Shown here: piece by piece, positions 18,816-26,732 of the stretch | How positions within the stretch are numbered: the stretch's first letter is position 1 | Layout of the letters: every line of letters begins with the position of its first letter | NCBI RefSeq assembly: GCF_900141835.1 | Contig: NZ_FQZD01000004.1 | Span: 186,001 to 250,000 of the forward strand | Source: Propionispora hippei DSM 15287 | GTDB lineage: Bacteria > Bacillota > Negativicutes > Propionisporales > Propionisporaceae | Direction of reading: 5' to 3' | DNA length: 64,000 nucleotides | The notes under the pieces: generated by a model | Databases searched by the model: none | What the model saw: only the letters and a program-made list of their open reading frames with translations | What the model was told of the DNA's origin: nothing | Program-made: the position numbers and the translations under genes

Positions 18816-18995
18816 ATGTCAGAAGTCAAGGTAGGAAAAAATGAAACAATTGATAGTGCACTCCGCAGATTTAAGCGTACTTGTCAAAAGGCGGGAACTC
18901 TTGCCGAAGTTAGAAAACGCGAGCATTATGAAAAACCTAGCGTAAAACGCAAGAAGAAATCCGAAGCGGCACGGAAACGTAAATTTAAAGCTTAA
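18816..18995 (+). CDS. rpsU: 30S ribosomal protein S21
   Basis: 59 residues, [59 protein letters not shown], a complete and typical S21. ATG at 18816 after GGAGGGAG; the longer upstream frame runs through the promoter leader. Directly followed by yqeY. Confidence 0.97.
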   Translation: MSEVKVGKNETIDSALRRFKRTCQKAGTLAEVRKREHYEKPSVKRKKKSEAARKRKFKA

Positions 18996-19019
18996 TAGCA
19001 GTGTTTCGGAGGTATCTAC

Positions 19020-19472
19020 ATGTATCTTAAGGATAGGTTAGCAGAAGATATGAAGCAGGCCATGAAGGATCGGGAAGCGGGCAAGACGCGCCTTTCGGTA
19101 ATTCGTATGGTGCGTGCTAATATAAAAAATGTTGAGATTGATCAAAAGAAAGAGCTTTCCGAAAGCGAAGTTCTGGATGTTTTATCGAAAGAAGTAAAAA
19201 TGCGCCGGGACGCAATTGAAGAGTTCCAGAAAGGCAACCGACAAGATTTAGTTGATAACCTGGAACAGGAAGTTGCCGTGTTGATGCAATATCTTCCTCA
19301 ACAATTAAATGAAGCTGAAGTTCGTGCAGTGGTAACTGAAACGATTGCTGAAACGAATGCTGCTAGTCCGAAGGATATGGGGAAAGTTATGTCTGCGCTC
19401 ATGCCCAAGATTAAGGGACGCGCCGATGGAAAGTTAGTAAATTCTATAGTACGAGAGCTGTTAAATCAGTAA
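19020..19472 (+). CDS. yqeY: GatB/YqeY domain protein
   Basis: 150 residues. Resembles the tRNA-binding tail of the amidotransferase subunit GatB (SVIRMVRANIKNVEID near the N-terminus, PKDMGKVMSALMPKIKGRADGKLVNSIVRELL at the end). The exact role is unknown. The rpsU-yqeY pair is conserved in Firmicutes. ATG after CGGAGG. Confidence 0.92.
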   Translation: MYLKDRLAEDMKQAMKDREAGKTRLSVIRMVRANIKNVEIDQKKELSESEVLDVLSKEVKMRRDAIEEFQKGNRQDLVDNLEQEVAVLMQYLPQQLNEAEVRAVVTETIAETNAASPKDMGKVMSALMPKIKGRADGKLVNSIVRELLNQ

Positions 19473-19475
19473 AAT

Positions 19476-19510
19476 GAATCCGGTACAACCATTGTGCCGG
19501 ATTTTAATTT
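19476..19510 (+). terminator. Terminator after yqeY
   Basis: AATCCGGTACA / TGTGCCGGATT hairpin followed by TTAATTT. The 130 bases that follow, up to nfeD, hold a weak ACCCGC/GCGGGT inverted repeat and no gene. Confidence 0.75.
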
Positions 19511-19641
19511 ACCCGCTAGGACACACGCAGGCTGTCGGTATGGCAACGTGCGGGTGATTGTGTATATGAAGAATTAGACTCTACCAAGTTTCTCCTACTT
19601 AGAGACCTGAGTGGGTGTGAGGCTGGGGAAAGGACTGTAAG

Positions 19642-20931
19642 ATGATGCGAACAGTATGGTTGATCTTGTTTATGCTTTGTCTGGCGATGTTTGTCCCGGT
19701 GAGTGCTCAGAACGAACAGCCTTCCGTTGTCGTTGTTGTCATGCAGGGGGAGATTAATGAAACCCAGGTAGCCCTTTTACATAGAGCTTATACGGAAGCC
19801 CGCGATAAAAATGCGGCAGCGGTTATTTTAGAATTGGATACTTTCGGCGGTCTGGTCGACTCGGCGGTCAAAATGCGGGATATGATTGATAGCATGCCGG
19901 TACGCACCATTTGTTTTGTGAAAAACCGCGCCTGGTCGGCCGGCGCGCTGATTAGCCTGGCTCATCAGCATATTGTGATGGCCCAAGGCAGCAGTATCGG
20001 GGCTGCCGAGCCGATTCCCGCCACCGAAAAAAATATTTCGGCACTAAAGGCCGAATTTGCCGCCACAGCGGGAAAGCACGGACGTAATCCGCGGATTGCT
20101 GAAGCTATGGTGGATAAAACTATGGGATATCCGGGGTATGCCGGACAAGGGCAAATTCTTTCACTGACCGATTCTCAGGCAGTGGCAGTAGGCTATGCTG
20201 AAATGATCGCCGCTGACCGCACGGCAGTACTGACCCACTATGGTCTGCAGGACAGTCCTTTACGGGAATATGCCGTCAACTGGCAGGATTATGCCGGCGG
20301 ATGGTTGTCTATGGCTGCGGTGAAGTTTTTTTTGCTGACGGTTATGTTCTTGTCCATTCTCGTTGAGTTCAAGACCGCCGGTACCGGTGTAGCCGGTCTG
20401 CTTGCCGTGGCGTCAGCTTCTCTTTTATTCACCGGTCAATGGCTGTTAGGTTATGCCGGCTGGCTGGAGGCATTATTGCTGCTTATGGGGCTGCTGCTGC
20501 TGGGCGCGGAGTTTTTTGTAGCCGGTACCGGTATTTTTGCAGCTGCCGGTACGCTCAGCCTGTTTGCCGGCGTGTATTTGCTTGCCGGTGCCGGTAATAC
20601 GGCTGTTTATAGCATTCTTATCAGTATGTTACTGGCTATAGGTTTGTTCCTGGTCATCGTCAGGCGGTTGCCGTCCAGCCGGCTGTGGACAAAACTGGTG
20701 CTGCGGGAAGCGGAAACCGGGCAGGCCGGCTTTATAAGCGGCAATGACCATTCGGCGTATCAGGGGAAAACCGGTAAGACGCTGACCGCTTTACGCCCGG
20801 CCGGGAGAATCGAAATTGACGGAACTGTTCTGGATGTAGTCTCGGAGGGAGATTTTATTCAGCCGGGACTGGAAGTGACGGTCATCGAAACCACGGGCAA
20901 CCGTATGGTGGTTCGCTTAACCAAACATTAA
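19642..20931 (+). CDS. NfeD-family membrane-bound serine protease
   Basis: 429 residues: signal peptide (about 1-22), ClpP-like protease domain (LDTFGGLVDSAVKMRD; SAGALISLA with the likely nucleophile Ser), four to five membrane helices (about residues 220-345), and a C-terminal OB-fold NfeD domain (GKTGKTLTALRPAGRIEIDGTVLDVVSEG). This is the full-length form of Bacillus YqeZ. Paired with a flotillin gene (floA) 18 bases downstream; NfeD and flotillin proteins work together in membrane-domain organisation. Confidence 0.92.
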   Translation: MMRTVWLILFMLCLAMFVPVSAQNEQPSVVVVVMQGEINETQVALLHRAYTEARDKNAAAVILELDTFGGLVDSAVKMRDMIDSMPVRTICFVKNRAWSAGALISLAHQHIVMAQGSSIGAAEPIPATEKNISALKAEFAATAGKHGRNPRIAEAMVDKTMGYPGYAGQGQILSLTDSQAVAVGYAEMIAADRTAVLTHYGLQDSPLREYAVNWQDYAGGWLSMAAVKFFLLTVMFLSILVEFKTAGTGVAGLLAVASASLLFTGQWLLGYAGWLEALLLLMGLLLLGAEFFVAGTGIFAAAGTLSLFAGVYLLAGAGNTAVYSILISMLLAIGLFLVIVRRLPSSRLWTKLVLREAETGQAGFISGNDHSAYQGKTGKTLTALRPAGRIEIDGTVLDVVSEGDFIQPGLEVTVIETTGNRMVVRLTKH

Positions 20932-20949
20932 TGAAGAGGAGATGAATGA

Positions 20950-21954
20950 ATGACATCTTTAATCGGTCCTTTATTTTTTCTGGCGTTAATTATTATGGGA
21001 ATTGGCATATTCTTGCATTTTGTGCCGCTGGGTTTATGGATATCGGCTTTGGCGGCCGGCGTACGGGTCGGGATCTTTACCTTAATTGGCATGCGGTTGC
21101 GCCGGGTGCCACCGTCTCAAATCGTTTTACCGCTAATCAAGGCGAATAAGGCCGGTCTGGATATTCAGGTAAATCAACTGGAGGCTCACTATCTGGCCGG
21201 CGGTGATGTGGACAAAGTCGTCGATGCTCTGATCGCCGCTCACCGGGCGCAGATTCCCCTGCCGTTTGAAAGATCGGCAGCCATTGACCTGGCTGGACGT
21301 AATGTGTTGGAAGCCGTGCAAATGAGCGTTAATCCCAAAGTCATTGAGACGCCTATTGTGTCGGCGGTAGCGAAAAACGGCATTGAGTTGAAGGTAAAGG
21401 CCAGAGTTACCGTGAGAGCGAATATTGACAGACTGGTCGGCGGTGCCGGCGAAGCTACGATCATTGCCCGGGTTGGCGAGGGGATTGTCACAACCGTCGG
21501 TTCCTCGGTAGATCATAAGGACGTTTTGGAAAATCCCGACCATATTTCGAGGACGGTGTTATCCAAAGGACTGGACGCCGGTACGGCGTTTGAAATATTA
21601 TCCATCGATATTGCCGATGTGGATGTGGGACGGAACATCGGGGCCGAACTCATGACCGACCAGGCAGAGGCGGAAAAAAGAATTGCCCAGGCCAAGGCTG
21701 AAGAACGGCGGGCAATGGCAGTTGCCAAAGAACAGGAAATGCGCGCCTATACCCAACAAATGCAGGCTAAGGTCGTGGAAGCCCAGGCTGAAGTTCCTCA
21801 TGCCTTGGCGGCGGCTCTTCAGGAAGGGCGAATGGGTGTCATGGATTATTATAATATGAATAATGTTATTGCCGATACGCAGATGCGTGAGACGATTGGC
21901 AAGGTTGAACCGCTGCAGACTTCGGTAAAAAGCAATGAGCCGAGGAAAGAGTAA
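20950..21954 (+). CDS. floA: Flotillin-like protein FloA
   Basis: 334 residues. N-terminal membrane hairpin ([34 protein letters not shown]), SPFH/band-7 domain, then a charged helical region ([45 protein letters not shown]). Matches Bacillus YqfA. Organises lipid microdomains. Immediately after nfeD. Confidence 0.95.
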   Translation: MTSLIGPLFFLALIIMGIGIFLHFVPLGLWISALAAGVRVGIFTLIGMRLRRVPPSQIVLPLIKANKAGLDIQVNQLEAHYLAGGDVDKVVDALIAAHRAQIPLPFERSAAIDLAGRNVLEAVQMSVNPKVIETPIVSAVAKNGIELKVKARVTVRANIDRLVGGAGEATIIARVGEGIVTTVGSSVDHKDVLENPDHISRTVLSKGLDAGTAFEILSIDIADVDVGRNIGAELMTDQAEAEKRIAQAKAEERRAMAVAKEQEMRAYTQQMQAKVVEAQAEVPHALAAALQEGRMGVMDYYNMNNVIADTQMRETIGKVEPLQTSVKSNEPRKE

Positions 21955-21956
21955 TT

Positions 21957-22304
21957 ATGGATATCATAATACCCATTCTGCTCATGCTGGTGCTCTATCT
22001 GCTTCCGGAGCTTTTACGCCGGGGAAAACCAAAGAAATATGAATATCCGGAAATTCCCGAACCGGCGCCGCCGGCCAATATGCCGTCTGGGCCGCCGGTG
22101 AAAGGCAGCAAACCGGCGGTATTACCTGCCTACCCTGAGGTTGTTATACCTCAGACGGCCGTATCCTTAGCCAGCACCGACAAGACGACAGGTGTTGTAC
22201 CGAGCTTGTCCGTTGATAGGAATATGCTGCTACAGGCGGTTATCTATTCCGAGATATTGCAAAAGCCCCGTGCCTACAGACCGATCTGTCAAAAAAGAAG
22301 ATAG
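21957..22304 (+). CDS. Small proline-rich membrane protein of unknown function
   Basis: 115 residues, starting 2 bases after the floA stop and therefore co-transcribed. One N-terminal membrane helix (MDIIIPILLMLVLYLLPELL), a Pro-rich linker (PEIPEPAPPANMPSGPP), and a C-terminal LLQAVIYSEILQKPRAYRP. A similar '(I/V)xxSEILxxPRAxRP' tail occurs, as far as I recall, in several small Negativicute membrane proteins. It occupies the position of Bacillus yqfB but I cannot equate the two. Confidence 0.8.
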   Translation: MDIIIPILLMLVLYLLPELLRRGKPKKYEYPEIPEPAPPANMPSGPPVKGSKPAVLPAYPEVVIPQTAVSLASTDKTTGVVPSLSVDRNMLLQAVIYSEILQKPRAYRPICQKRR

Positions 22305-22311
22305 ATTTTTA

Positions 22312-22348
22312 AAAATAACAGGGAAAATTAAACCTGTTATTTTTTTTT
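22312..22348 (+). terminator. Terminator of the nfeD-floA operon
   Basis: AATAACAGG / CCTGTTATT stem followed by eight T residues. Confidence 0.9.
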
Positions 22349-22405
22349 GTATTTTATGCACAATAAAAGATAAATCGGCAACTTTTTACGAAGGGAGATA
22401 AGTCC

Positions 22406-23941
22406 ATGGCACAATACAAGGGAAGGCTTACTTATGCCAAAGGTACCTATGTGGAGTTTGTCGTGGCTCCTAACCAAGATGTGGATTTTGGGGACATACT
22501 GGTCGTGGAGGGACAAAGCCAGGACCGTTTTTACATTAGAGCTTATGATTTTAAAGTCAAATCACGCTGGTCGGGAGTAAACGGAGTCGGTTACTTGATG
22601 AGCAAACTGGATGAGAACGGTCAGGTTGCCAATCAGGAAGAATTAGATTTTTATTTAGGTGGCAATCATACGGTAAAAATAGCCATGGCGGAGCAACTGT
22701 GTTATGTGGATCAGCAGGGGCAACTATTAAATCCCAAAACCTGCCCTAACTTTTTTTGCGAAGTGCATTCGCTAAGTGGAGAAGACAGCGCCTTGCTAGA
22801 TGAAATGAAGGGTGATTTGGAAATTGGTTTGCTAAAATCCGGACGAAGTGTGATGGACCTGCCTGTCGGAATTTATGGCAACAAAGCTATTACCGAGCAT
22901 ATCGGTATTTTCGGTACCACTGGCTCCGGCAAAAGCAATTTGGTAAAGGTTTTAGCCAGCTCGGTTATGCAGAGTGATCATTACGGACTGTTGATCTTTG
23001 ATGTCCATAATGAATATTACAAGGACTTGGCTGTCCACCCGCTGGTCAAAGACAGGCTGGCAATATACAATACCAACCCGGCAAATGAAGCGGCAACGAA
23101 ATTCAAAATTGCTTATGAGGAGATAGAGCCTGATGACATATTGGCTTGCGGCAGCTTCACCGAGGCGCAATTGGATGCACTCTACAAGATGCATGCTATC
23201 TGGCAGGAAAACTGGATGAAATATATTCTCAATTATGATACGGCTGATATTGTGGAAGAATTGTCAGGCAGCACCGGACAAAAATTTAATTCCCGGACAA
23301 TCAACAAAATAAAAAGCCTTTGCTGGAATTTAGAAAAGGAACTGAATATTGCAGAACAGCAAGAACGGACCTTGCCACAGATATTGCAGGAACTGGAGTC
23401 GGGGAAGGTTGTGTTGGTAGAGCTTAAAAATATTTCTCCCGTTGGTGAGCAAGCATTATCAACCTTTCTTTCCAAGAAGCTTCTGCAACATTATTCCGGT
23501 AAGGATGAGCAGGCCAAAATGAGTGCGAAGCCGGTCTTGGTTGTTTTGGAAGAAGCCCACCGTTTTCTGGGGAAAAAAGAAGTGGCGAACAATAATGTAT
23601 TTGCAAGATTAGTAAGCGAAGCTAGAAAGTTCAATCTGGGGATGTGCGTAGTTGATCAGCAGCCGAGGCTATTGGCGGATAAGGTATTATCCCAGTTAAA
23701 TACCCTGTTTATTTTAGGCTTGGCCTCCAAGGCCGACCGGGGCAAGCTGGAGGCCATGTGCCGGAAAGATATTCTGCAGCAGCGAAATGAAATTAAGAAC
23801 CTGGATTGCGGCGAAATGATTCTGGCAACCAATTACATGCGGTTTGCTGCTCCGGTAAAAATTCACAAATTTGAAAACTTTATGGAACGGTTTCAACTGC
23901 CTGCGGTTAATCCGCTGACTGGGGCGTTGCCACTTTCTTGA
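22406..23941 (+). CDS. HerA-like hexameric DNA-translocase ATPase (DUF87)
   Basis: 511 residues. N-terminal HAS-barrel-like domain (MAQYKGRLTYAKGTYVEFVVAPNQDVDFGDILVVEG), then a FtsK/HerA-type ATPase. Walker A FGTTGSGKSN is at about residues 169-178, Walker B VLVVLEEAH at about 378-385, and an arginine-finger/sensor region is near VSEARKFNLG and the DQQPR loop. HerA proteins pump DNA and usually act with the nuclease NurA in end resection or with other nucleases in defence islands. No nurA or nuclease gene is adjacent here. The gene stands alone between two terminators, interrupting the otherwise Bacillus-like floA-yqfC order. Confidence 0.88.
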   Translation: MAQYKGRLTYAKGTYVEFVVAPNQDVDFGDILVVEGQSQDRFYIRAYDFKVKSRWSGVNGVGYLMSKLDENGQVANQEELDFYLGGNHTVKIAMAEQLCYVDQQGQLLNPKTCPNFFCEVHSLSGEDSALLDEMKGDLEIGLLKSGRSVMDLPVGIYGNKAITEHIGIFGTTGSGKSNLVKVLASSVMQSDHYGLLIFDVHNEYYKDLAVHPLVKDRLAIYNTNPANEAATKFKIAYEEIEPDDILACGSFTEAQLDALYKMHAIWQENWMKYILNYDTADIVEELSGSTGQKFNSRTINKIKSLCWNLEKELNIAEQQERTLPQILQELESGKVVLVELKNISPVGEQALSTFLSKKLLQHYSGKDEQAKMSAKPVLVVLEEAHRFLGKKEVANNNVFARLVSEARKFNLGMCVVDQQPRLLADKVLSQLNTLFILGLASKADRGKLEAMCRKDILQQRNEIKNLDCGEMILATNYMRFAAPVKIHKFENFMERFQLPAVNPLTGALPLS

Positions 23942-24105
23942 GAAACTACTGATTAATTTACTCAGTGCTCCGTCGGATATTTTTCCACTTGGGGCTGCAT
24001 CAGTAAAATCTGAAATAGCTTAACTATTTCTGCTGTTTTGCTTCCTTTCCAGAGAAAAATCTCTCGTTAGACCGGCAGGCTAATTAAATCGGCAATTCTT
24101 TAAAA
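23942..24105 (-). repeat. Interspersed repeat family 2, copy B
   Basis: Fills most of the herA-yqfC gap. On the minus strand it has GCCTGCCGG, CGAGAGATTTT (24066-24056), then CTGATGCAGC (24003-23994) followed by GTGGAAAAATAT. These blocks have the same order and spacing as copy A, but are more diverged. No reading frame. Confidence 0.55.
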
Positions 24106-24106
24106 G

Positions 24107-24135
24107 GCGTGATTTGTCTCACGCTTTTTATTTAT
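24107..24135 (+). terminator. Terminator upstream of yqfC
   Basis: GCGTGA / TCACGC stem with a 6-base loop, followed by TTTTTATTTAT. Probably ends the herA transcript. Confidence 0.75.
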
Positions 24136-24166
24136 GTCCGCTATACGGTTTGCCAAGCCTTCCTCA

Positions 24167-24195
24167 GAATGAAACGTAAAGGATGCGCATACATT
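24167..24195 (+). promoter_or_regulatory. Possible sigma-E promoter of yqfC-yqfD
   Basis: CATACATT at 24188-24195 is close to the sigma-E -10 consensus. The -35 region GAATGAA, 14 bases upstream, is a partial match. yqfC/yqfD belong to the sigma-E regulon in Bacillus. Confidence 0.4.
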
Positions 24196-24221
24196 TTATA
24201 GGGGTGGAAGGAGGGATACTG

Positions 24222-24497
24222 TTGCGCAATAAGCGGGGTCATTTACAAAAACTAGCCGGTCTGCTGGATATTCCGCAAGATATCGTCATGGATCTGCCCC
24301 GTATTACCATGTTAGGTAATAAACAACTTTTGGTTGAAAACCACCGGGGAATTATACAATATACCCCTTCGTTAGTAAGAATAAAATTGAATCAGGGAGA
24401 ACTGGTAGTAACGGGAGCGGATATGGTGCTGGGTAACTTGCAGGTTGAACAAATCTTGCTGGAAGGTATCGTGGAGGTCATTCGGTATGACACTTAG
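24222..24497 (+). CDS. yqfC: Sporulation protein YqfC
   Basis: 91 residues from TTG at 24222 (LLRNKRGHLQKLAGLLDIPQDIVMDLPRITMLGNKQLLVENHRGIIQYTPSLVRI), preceded by GGAAGGAGG at the right distance. Matches YqfC/YabP-like proteins, small mother-cell proteins of unknown biochemical role. The stop overlaps the yqfD start. Confidence 0.92.
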   Translation: MRNKRGHLQKLAGLLDIPQDIVMDLPRITMLGNKQLLVENHRGIIQYTPSLVRIKLNQGELVVTGADMVLGNLQVEQILLEGIVEVIRYDT

Positions 24498-25707
24498 TTT
24501 CTTAAAATACCTTAATGGTCATGTTATCATTCGCATTAATGGACCAATGCCGGAGAAGTTCATAAATTTGTGTATAACCGAAGGTATTCTTTTATGGAAT
24601 ATAAAAAGCGACGAGTCCAGCATGTATGCTTATTTGCAACTGGCCGACTTTTTACGTATTCGCAGGTTGGTAAGGAAAACCCGTAATCACATTAAAGTGG
24701 TTGGTTGCCACGGATTTCCTTTTGTTGCTAAAAGAGTAAAGCGGCGCAAAATGATTGCTCTGGGAGCGCTGCTTTTTTTTATTACCTTGAATTTTTTGAC
24801 GGCCCATATCTGGTTTGTCGATGTTAAGGGAGTTAAAACAATACCGTCAGAACGGATTACGGACATTGCTCGCCAGCATGGACTCAGTCCCGGTAATATA
24901 AAGGACAAAGAGCGGTTGCAGGAGATCGAAAACCAGCTTATGCTGGAGATTCCCGAAATTGCCTGGGTCGGGATTAATTATACCGGCACACGGGCTGTCA
25001 TTGAGATTGTAGAAAAAACCTTGCCGCAACAGGAAGACAAATCGCCGGCTGATATTGTAGCGGCAAAAGATGCAGTAATTACCGAAATTATTGTCTTGAA
25101 CGGACAACCTAAGGTAAAAAAGGATGATACGGTAAAACCGGGTGATGTACTTATCCGGGGCATTGTACCGCCGCCGGAAAACAAAGAAGATGGTGTAGTA
25201 AATTCCGGGGGGGCGGATCATACTATACAATTGACAAAAGCGAAAGGCATTGTGAAGGGAAGGGTCTGGTATGAGAGTTACGGTGAGGCTGATATGGCGG
25301 AGGACTTATATACCCGCACCGGGAAAAAAGATATCGGCGTTTACCTGAAAATCGGCAATGCTCAGGTTACCGTTCGGGAGCCTCACCCGGAGCAATATTC
25401 GTCCTTTGAAGAACAGACGATCTATAAAAAGCTGCCTGGATGGAGGAATAGCGGCTTTGTTGTCGAATCTACCATAAAGGTGTATCATGAACTGCAGGTT
25501 TCCCACAGAGAATATACCTTTGAAGAAGCCCGTGACCGTGCCAAGAGCAAAGCGCTGTCGGCTATACAGACGGTCATTCCCGAGTCGGCGCAGATTTTGT
25601 CCCGTGATATTGCCGTAATCAATACACCGGATACGGCAATTGTACGAGTTAAAGTAAGTGTGGAAGCCATTGAGGATATCGGGCAGAACATAAATATTGC
25701 ACAGTAA
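24487..25707 (+). CDS. yqfD: Sporulation protein YqfD
   Basis: 406 residues from ATG 24487, overlapping yqfC by 11 bases. N-terminal cytoplasmic region (MTLSFLKYLNGHVIIRINGPMPEKFINLC), one membrane helix (MIALGALLFFITLNFL), then a large external domain with a POTRA-like segment (WFVDVKGVKTIPSERITDIARQHGL). Typical YqfD/SpoIV-like architecture. YqfD is a conserved spore-development protein thought to sit in the outer forespore membrane. Confidence 0.92.
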   Translation: MTLSFLKYLNGHVIIRINGPMPEKFINLCITEGILLWNIKSDESSMYAYLQLADFLRIRRLVRKTRNHIKVVGCHGFPFVAKRVKRRKMIALGALLFFITLNFLTAHIWFVDVKGVKTIPSERITDIARQHGLSPGNIKDKERLQEIENQLMLEIPEIAWVGINYTGTRAVIEIVEKTLPQQEDKSPADIVAAKDAVITEIIVLNGQPKVKKDDTVKPGDVLIRGIVPPPENKEDGVVNSGGADHTIQLTKAKGIVKGRVWYESYGEADMAEDLYTRTGKKDIGVYLKIGNAQVTVREPHPEQYSSFEEQTIYKKLPGWRNSGFVVESTIKVYHELQVSHREYTFEEARDRAKSKALSAIQTVIPESAQILSRDIAVINTPDTAIVRVKVSVEAIEDIGQNINIAQ

Positions 25708-25726
25708 TCAAGGAGGAAAAGTATCT

Positions 25727-26716
25727 TTGCAGTCAATACATGAAACAGGGATAACGGAAAAACGTTTTCAATTTACAGATATTACGGAGGCGCTTGCCGT
25801 ACTAGGACGGCATGACGAAAATCTCCGTATTATCAATTCCTACTTTCCGGATAGAATAACTGCTCGCGGGGCTGAAGTGGTCATTCGGGGCGATGAACAG
25901 GAAACCGGGATTATTTTCAATCTGTTCGAAGAATTAAGGTATCTTTGCCGTTTAGGAAATACCTTATCCTCTCATGACATAAAATATACTATCCGTATGT
26001 TGGAGGATAAAAAGCTGGAATCTTTGCATAGGATGTTTGGCGATACGATTATGACTACGGCGAAGGGACGGCAAATCAGGCCGAAAACCATCGGGCAGCA
26101 TGCTTATATCGAGGCGATAAGGAGCAATTATATAACATTTGGAATAGGACCTGCCGGAACAGGGAAAACTTATATTGCTGTTGCCTTGGCAGTATTTTCC
26201 TTGAAAAACAAAGAGGTGGAAAGAATTATTTTGACCCGCCCGGCCATCGAAGCCGGCGAGAAACTTGGCTTTTTGCCGGGAGATTTGCAAGAAAAGATTG
26301 ATCCTTATTTAAGGCCCTTATATGATGCTTTGCAGGATATTTTGGGCTATGAAACCTTTCAAAAATACATGGCGAAAAATATCATAGAGGTGGCCCCGCT
26401 GGCATATATGCGCGGCCGTACACTAAATGATTCTTTTATAATATTGGATGAGGCGCAAAATACGACGCCGCAGCAAATGAAAATGTTTTTAACCAGGATG
26501 GGCTTTGGCTCTAAAATTGTTGTAACAGGCGATATCACACAGATTGATTTGCCGCATAACGCGGTTTCCGGTCTTAAACAGGCGCAAGAGATATTCCGCA
26601 ATGTTGACGGAATTACGCTGGTGAACCTGACGGAAAGTGATGTTGTCCGTCATGAGATAGTAAGTCGGATTGTTAAAGCGTATGACAGGTATGAGATGGG
26701 AGAAGGCAAAACCTGA
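25727..26716 (+). CDS. phoH: PhoH-like ATPase
   Basis: 329 residues from TTG at 25727 after AAGGAGG. The P-loop ATPase core has GIGPAGTGKTYIAVALAV (Walker A), LTRPAIEAGEKLGFLPGDLQEKIDPYLRPLYDAL, and Walker B FIILDEAQNTTPQQMKMFLTRMGFGSKIVVTGD. PhoH proteins are linked to RNA metabolism, and here the gene is in the conserved phoH-pgpH-ybeY-era neighbourhood. Confidence 0.95.
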   Translation: MQSIHETGITEKRFQFTDITEALAVLGRHDENLRIINSYFPDRITARGAEVVIRGDEQETGIIFNLFEELRYLCRLGNTLSSHDIKYTIRMLEDKKLESLHRMFGDTIMTTAKGRQIRPKTIGQHAYIEAIRSNYITFGIGPAGTGKTYIAVALAVFSLKNKEVERIILTRPAIEAGEKLGFLPGDLQEKIDPYLRPLYDALQDILGYETFQKYMAKNIIEVAPLAYMRGRTLNDSFIILDEAQNTTPQQMKMFLTRMGFGSKIVVTGDITQIDLPHNAVSGLKQAQEIFRNVDGITLVNLTESDVVRHEIVSRIVKAYDRYEMGEGKT

Positions 26717-26732
26717 TATTGGAGTGAAACAC

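Noticed and set aside
19511-19641. Possible riboswitch before nfeD
   Set aside because: Only a weak ACCCGC/GCGGGT pairing is visible and no known aptamer core is recognised.
23942-24105. Remnant of an insertion sequence next to herA
   Set aside because: No transposase fragment in any frame; it aligns with the other short family-2 repeats instead.
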